Assembly (NCBI GenBank): GCA_023150475.1
Contig: JAKLKU010000003.1
Coordinates: 248,001 to 312,000, forward strand
Length of the DNA: 64,000 bases
Reading direction: 5' to 3'
Source of the DNA: Planctomycetota bacterium
Lineage (GTDB): Bacteria > Planctomycetota > UBA1135 > GCA-002686595
Part shown: positions 60,220 to 64,000 of the stretch, in pieces
Position numbering within the stretch: position 1 is the stretch's first letter
Layout: each line of letters opens with the position of its first letter
Program-made: the position numbers and the translations under genes
Notes under the pieces: model-generated
What the model was told of the DNA's origin: nothing
Database searches by the model: none
Seen by the model: only the letters and a program-made list of their open reading frames with translations

Positions 60220-61878
60220 CTATCGGCGAACGCGAACCACGACCTCGCTCCCTCCGACGGTGCCGGGAAAAACTTTCGCTTCCGCGTACTCGTCCTGCAA
60301 CCTTCGCCACGCTTCCGGCTGCCGCGCGGCGAGGAACGTCGGCGTGCAGTAGACGATCCAGGTCCGCGGATGACGTTGTTCGAGCGCGACGAGCTCGTCG
60401 AGCGACTTCACCGACTCCCAGCCCGCGTTCAGGAACTCGCGATACGGCAGATCGGTCATTTCGATCGTCGCGATCCCGTCCGTCGGCGCGGCGTTCGCGC
60501 GCACGAAGGCCAGCGCGCCTTCGAAATCCTGTTTCGGCCCGTAGGCGCGCGGCAACGTCGCCGCGGAGCCCGCGACGAGCACGACGCCGACCACCGCGAA
60601 CACGCGCGCCGCGCGCTCGCCGCGCACGGCGAGCTCCAGTCCCGTCGCGACGCCGCGAAGCACGACGAGCGCCATGAAGCCGGCGCTCGAGAAGAAGAAA
60701 CGCGGCCAGAGGTTGTGCTTCATCCCGACGATCGCGACCACCGTGACCACGATCGGCAGGAAGAAGAGCGCGCACACGCCGAGACCCTGGCGGAAATAGC
60801 TCCACGCGCCGAGCGCGAAGACCAGGCCTCCACCCGCGAGCGCGATCCAACCGCCGGGCAAGCCGCGCGCGAGGCCCGACAGAGTCTCGGTGACGAGCCA
60901 CAGCGGGTTCTTCCACTCGGTCGCGGCGCCCGGCATCGACTTCGCGAGCATCGTCGCGGGGAACTGCGGCAGGACGAGCGCGTAACAGGTCAACGCGAAC
61001 GTCGCCGTGAGCACGAACGCCCACGCCGGCGCCCAACGGTTGGGGCCGACCGCGCGCGAGCGCGACGTGAACAGCGTCGTGAGCCACACGAGCCCGTGCG
61101 CCGCGACGACGAAGAGCGCCGTGACGTGCACGGCGACCGCGAGCGCCATCGAAACCGCGTAGAGCACGAGCGGACCGCGCGCACGCGGCTCGCGGCGCGT
61201 CAAGAGCTCGACGAACGCGCCCGAGCCGAGCAGCGTGAAGCAGAGCAGGCCGGTGTAACCGCGAGCGTTCTGCGAGAACCAGACGTGGTGATAGCTGACC
61301 GCGAGGAGCGCCGTGGCGATCAGCGCTTCCCGCGCCGGTGCGACACGCCGCGCGAAACGCCACAGCGCCCAGACGCTCGCCACGCCGAAGAGCGCCGCGG
61401 GGAGCCGCAACCCGAACGCGCCGTCGCCGAAGAGCACGCACGAGATCCGCGCGAGGACGGAATAGAGCAAGTGTTGGTTCTGGCTGTCGAACGTCGTCAG
61501 CACGTGACCGAGCGGCTGGCGCGCGTAGTGCACCAGCGTGTCGATCTCGTCGAACCACAGTTGATTGGAGAGGTCGAAGAGCCGCAGCGCGAGCGCGGCG
61601 ATGCACGCCAACGCGACGAGCGCGAGTTCCGCGTGCCCGACCGGCGGGTTCGCGACCGCGCCGCGCAGGACCAGCGGCTCGTACGCGCCTTCGACGGGCC
61701 GCCGTCGCGCAGCGAGCCACACGAACGCCGCGTGGAAGAGGAGCAGCGCTTTCAGGATCCACGCACCGACGACCACGCTTCCCAGGTGCGCCGAGTCACC
61801 GCCCGCCAACGTGACCGCGAGCCACGTCGGGGGAAGGACGAGCGCGACGAGCGCGAGCAGGACGGCGAGGAGGCGCAT
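60220..61878 (-). CDS. GT39-family (ArnT/PMT-like) membrane glycosyltransferase
   Basis: The 552-residue protein has 11-12 transmembrane helices. The first large periplasmic loop has the catalytic-type motif LWFDEIDTLVHYA (acidic pair), then DSQNQHLLYSVLARI, VSYHHVWFSQNARGYTGLL with the HH and ARGY motifs of the ArnT/PMT fold. Members transfer sugars from polyprenyl phosphate carriers to lipids or proteins at the periplasmic face. The C-terminal soluble domain (about 420-550) is typical. It is the first gene of a three-gene reverse-strand operon (29 bp before the flippase-like gene), suggesting a surface glycan or glycolipid pathway. Confidence 0.9.
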   Translation of the reverse strand: MRLLAVLLALVALVLPPTWLAVTLAGGDSAHLGSVVVGAWILKALLLFHAAFVWLAARRRPVEGAYEPLVLRGAVANPPVGHAELALVALACIAALALRLFDLSNQLWFDEIDTLVHYARQPLGHVLTTFDSQNQHLLYSVLARISCVLFGDGAFGLRLPAALFGVASVWALWRFARRVAPAREALIATALLAVSYHHVWFSQNARGYTGLLCFTLLGSGAFVELLTRREPRARGPLVLYAVSMALAVAVHVTALFVVAAHGLVWLTTLFTSRSRAVGPNRWAPAWAFVLTATFALTCYALVLPQFPATMLAKSMPGAATEWKNPLWLVTETLSGLARGLPGGWIALAGGGLVFALGAWSYFRQGLGVCALFFLPIVVTVVAIVGMKHNLWPRFFFSSAGFMALVVLRGVATGLELAVRGERAARVFAVVGVVLVAGSAATLPRAYGPKQDFEGALAFVRANAAPTDGIATIEMTDLPYREFLNAGWESVKSLDELVALEQRHPRTWIVYCTPTFLAARQPEAWRRLQDEYAEAKVFPGTVGGSEVVVRVRR

Positions 61879-62198
61879 GGACGTTTGCACGGGGCGGGCC
61901 TGTCTCGGCAACACCGAGCAGCACGCGAAAGTACCGGCGCCACAGCGCTCCCGACAGCCGGAATCGGGATCGCGGACATCCTGGGCTCGTGTTCCAGTCG
62001 CTCCGCTTCTCGCGCCACGCACGCTGGCGCAGTCACATCGCCGCGAAAGGAGGAATCGGCGCACCCACCGAAAACTCCGCGGCGACCGCGGAACACGAAG
62101 GACGTGCAGCGACGACGTTTCGACGCGTGATGCTCGAGTCGCAACTGCGCCCGCGTGTCGCACAACGCACGCGCCCAACCCCCGAAAGGTCGCATTCC
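61879..62198. other. Divergent intergenic region, 320 bp
   Basis: No gene is supported. An exact anti-Shine-Dalgarno match GAAAGGAGGA at 62045-62054 is not followed by a start codon at a usable distance. The region between 61910 and 62140 must contain the promoters for the GT39 operon and the small secreted-protein gene. Confidence 0.5.
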
Positions 62199-62582
62199 AT
62201 GCAGTTCTTCAACTCCATTCGTCAATTGATCACGAGCGCAGCGTCCTGCGCGGTCCTGGCCATCGCTCTGGCCTCCAGTGCGAGCGCGCAGACTTCGACC
62301 GGGACTTTCAACTGCCCCGATGACGGCAGCGTGGACGTCGCGTCCAACGTCGCCGGCACGAAGGACAAAGTGCTCGTCGTCACGCCGGGCAGCGGCAGCG
62401 ACTCGAATTTCTCGGTCGAGGTCTACGATCCGGCCACCGGCAAAGTGCTCGACAAGGTCACCATCACCACCGACCCGTTGAACAACCCGCCGGTGACGAT
62501 GCCGCCGGGCTCGAAGGCGCGTGTCGTCGATCCGAAGGACAGTGATGGTGTGAAACCGAAGGGCACGGCAACGATGTCGTGA
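62199..62582 (+). CDS. Small exported protein of unknown function
   Basis: The 127-residue protein has a signal peptide (FFNSIRQLITSAASCAVLAIALASSASA) with cleavage after the final AQ region. The mature 95 residues are beta-rich and acidic, with VLVVTPGSGSDSNFSVEVYD and VLDKVTITTDPLNNPPVTM. A lone cysteine (TFNCPDDG) and a charged C-terminus (DPKDSDGVKPKGTATMS) are present. The ATG at 62199 is preceded by GAAAGG at a usable distance. It probably folds as a single beta-sandwich; I do not recognise a family. It is followed by a CarboxypepD_reg gene on the same strand. Confidence 0.7.
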   Translation: MQFFNSIRQLITSAASCAVLAIALASSASAQTSTGTFNCPDDGSVDVASNVAGTKDKVLVVTPGSGSDSNFSVEVYDPATGKVLDKVTITTDPLNNPPVTMPPGSKARVVDPKDSDGVKPKGTATMS

Positions 62583-62647
62583 CGCCGAGAGGCGCGACTC
62601 CGCCGGCGCTCGTCGTCGGCGGAGCAGGCGCCGTGAGCGGAACTGAG

Positions 62648-64000
62648 ATGAGCACTCGAATCGCCTTCTGGCTCGCGCTTCTGCTGTCGTGCGGCGCCGT
62701 CGCTTTGGGTCCGTGTGTCCTGCGGAAGGCACGCGTCGCTGCCACGGCTTCGACGAGCGCGGATCTGGCCGTGTCCGGCTCGCCACAAGAGCTCGACAGC
62801 GCGCCGAGCGAACGTATTCGCGCTCCGGACCACACGTCGACCCCGCCGCACGAGCCGCGACTCGCGAGCGAGGACGAAGCAACACGTGCTTCGTTGCGAG
62901 TGCTCGACGCGTACGACGGGAGCGCGCTCGCAGGCAGCGCGTGGACGTTCTCCGACGGCGAGCGCGAACTCGATTGCACCGCCGACGAAAGCGGCGTCGT
63001 CGTGCTGCCCGCGGGATCATGGCGCGTCTCGGACTGGCAGCGGACGTTCGCAGCGTTGAGCAGCGAGCACTTCGAGCTCGCGGCCGGAGGAACCGCGACG
63101 CTCTGGGCGGCGCGCGGCTGCACGCTCTCGGTGCGTGTGCTCGACGAAATGAGGCGCCCCGTCGAAGCAGCGAACGTCGAGTGGTGGCCGGACCCCGGGC
63201 GCGTCGACGTCACGTGCAGCTTCCGCGAACCCGGCGCGTCGCGTCGCCGCACGACCGACGCCGAGGGCCGCGCAGAGTTCCAGCACGTTCCGGCTCCGTG
63301 GGCTGGCCGAGTGCTCGTGTCCTGCCGCGGCTATCGACCGTCGCAACAGACGCTGCTCCACGGCGGCGGCGACGTGGCAACGGAAGTCGAAGTGTTGCTC
63401 CAGTCCGCGAGCTCGGAACGGCGTTGGAGCCTGCGCTGCGTCGACGAACAGGGCACGGCGTTGAGCGAAGTCTCGGTCACGGCCGAGCTCGTGCGCACCG
63501 ACTGGCCCGATGCCGCGCCGATCTTCCTCGGACGAAGCGCGGTCGATGGCTCGCTCGAGCTCGACGATTGGGTCGTCGACGCACACGCGTTCGAGTTCGA
63601 CGGCGGTGTCTACCCATGTCGTTGGACGCTCGCAACAGGTGCGCTCCGTGACGGCGCCTGCACCGACGTGGAGCTGCCGCGTGCGCTCCGCGGGCGTCTG
63701 AGCGTCGCACGCGGTCCGCAAGTCGACGTGCTGACCTGCGCCGTCGTCGCGCGCGATGAACCGGCCGGCTCGCCGCGCGCCGTCCCCCGCACGACCTCGT
63801 TCACGCTCTCGCGCGACCCGAGCGGACACTTCGCCGCGGAACTGCCCGCGTCGCGCGAGGTCGAGCTGACGTGTCGCGACGAGGCCATGCACTGCGCCAA
63901 CGCGACGCTCGTCGTCGAACGGGCGGGCTGGGAGCACGGGCTCGTCTTCGACACGTCGTCGCTCGAACCGCTGCTGCTCGTGCCCCACGGCGGCCGCATC
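62648..64000 (+). CDS. Carboxypeptidase-regulatory-like membrane-anchored protein, 3' end outside window
   Basis: This frame is open from the ATG at 62648 to the right edge (451 codons seen). An N-terminal hydrophobic anchor (RIAFWLALLLSCGAVALG) is followed by a Ser/Pro-rich stalk (to about residue 80), then beta-sandwich units such as SLRVLDAYDGSALAGSAW and LSVRVLDEMRRPVEAANVEW, with T-DAEGRAEF after the second. It belongs to the same family type as 15059, 27010 and the extracytoplasmic half of the ECF fusion at 17712. A cysteine at residue 15 in the anchor could be a lipobox, but the preceding residues are not ideal. Confidence 0.8.
   Translation, partial: MSTRIAFWLALLLSCGAVALGPCVLRKARVAATASTSADLAVSGSPQELDSAPSERIRAPDHTSTPPHEPRLASEDEATRASLRVLDAYDGSALAGSAWTFSDGERELDCTADESGVVVLPAGSWRVSDWQRTFAALSSEHFELAAGGTATLWAARGCTLSVRVLDEMRRPVEAANVEWWPDPGRVDVTCSFREPGASRRRTTDAEGRAEFQHVPAPWAGRVLVSCRGYRPSQQTLLHGGGDVATEVEVLLQSASSERRWSLRCVDEQGTALSEVSVTAELVRTDWPDAAPIFLGRSAVDGSLELDDWVVDAHAFEFDGGVYPCRWTLATGALRDGACTDVELPRALRGRLSVARGPQVDVLTCAVVARDEPAGSPRAVPRTTSFTLSRDPSGHFAAELPASREVELTCRDEAMHCANATLVVERAGWEHGLVFDTSSLEPLLLVPHGGRI

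Noticed and set aside
62045..62054. A perfect Shine-Dalgarno-like GAAAGGAGGA
   Set aside because: No start codon follows at a usable distance, so I do not call a gene. It may be a chance match or a decayed start.

Overview
The window is very GC-rich, densely coding bacterial chromosome, and the gene content points to a planctomycete (Planctomycetota). The markers are: two near-identical-architecture exported PD40/TolB-like proteins sharing a C-terminal module, two exported parallel beta-helix proteins (one with a DxDxNG-type linker), an ECF sigma factor carrying a long membrane-anchored extension, several one-pass proteins with carboxypeptidase-regulatory-like (CarboxypepD_reg/Cna-B type) repeats, and a PDZ-plus-toroid protein resembling DUF6288. 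This placement is inferred from protein architecture; a 16S or marker-gene check would be decisive. I see no rRNA, tRNA, insertion sequence, phage or CRISPR array, so this looks like core and lineage-specific chromosome, not an island.

Layout. 1-8.2 kb: a ClC channel cut by the left edge, an MBL-rhodanese sulfur enzyme, a PD40 protein, a nitroreductase/histidine-phosphatase pair, and a two-component system (histidine kinase plus OmpR-type regulator). 8.6-20.5 kb: a HEAT-repeat protein, an SLC13-type transporter with RCK_C domains, the second PD40 protein, a large CarboxypepD_reg protein and the ECF sigma-transmembrane fusion. 20.6-30 kb: a TlpA-like thioredoxin protein, a tiny Cys-rich protein, a cyclic-2,3-diphosphoglycerate-synthetase-like GTPase, a beta-helix protein, a four-S1-domain RNA-binding protein, another CarboxypepD_reg protein and an S41 protease. 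30-36.7 kb: small membrane proteins, a ClC channel with CBS domains, a CPA2-type cation/proton antiporter and a porin.

36.8-48.5 kb: a sialate-O-acetylesterase-like protein; three tandem paralogues of a membrane-anchored protein with DxDGDG loops, preceded by the orphan 3' tail of a lost fourth copy; a P-loop/pentapeptide-repeat protein; a radical SAM/SPASM protein; the larger beta-helix protein; and a nitronate-monooxygenase-like enzyme. 48.6-64 kb: the DUF6288-like protein; a 19-bp minisatellite; a YqjD/YqjE/YqjK-like membrane triad; a gluzincin peptidase; a tesA/ybbA/ybbP group (tesA divergent); an operon for a GT39 glycosyltransferase, a flippase-like membrane protein and a UDP-galactopyranose-mutase/protoporphyrinogen-oxidase-like flavoprotein; a small secreted protein; and a CarboxypepD_reg protein cut by the right edge.

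Functional themes are envelope and surface biology (porin, beta-helix and PD40 proteins, lipid/glycan handling, esterases) and signalling across the envelope. The items I consider most worth pursuing are the ECF sigma-transmembrane fusion beside its sigma-less relative, the tandem DxDGDG family with its duplicated 83-bp junction, and the NTPase/pentapeptide protein immediately downstream of it. Genes are often packed tail to tail: two convergent pairs share their stop codons in 4 bp and a third overlaps by 19 bp.
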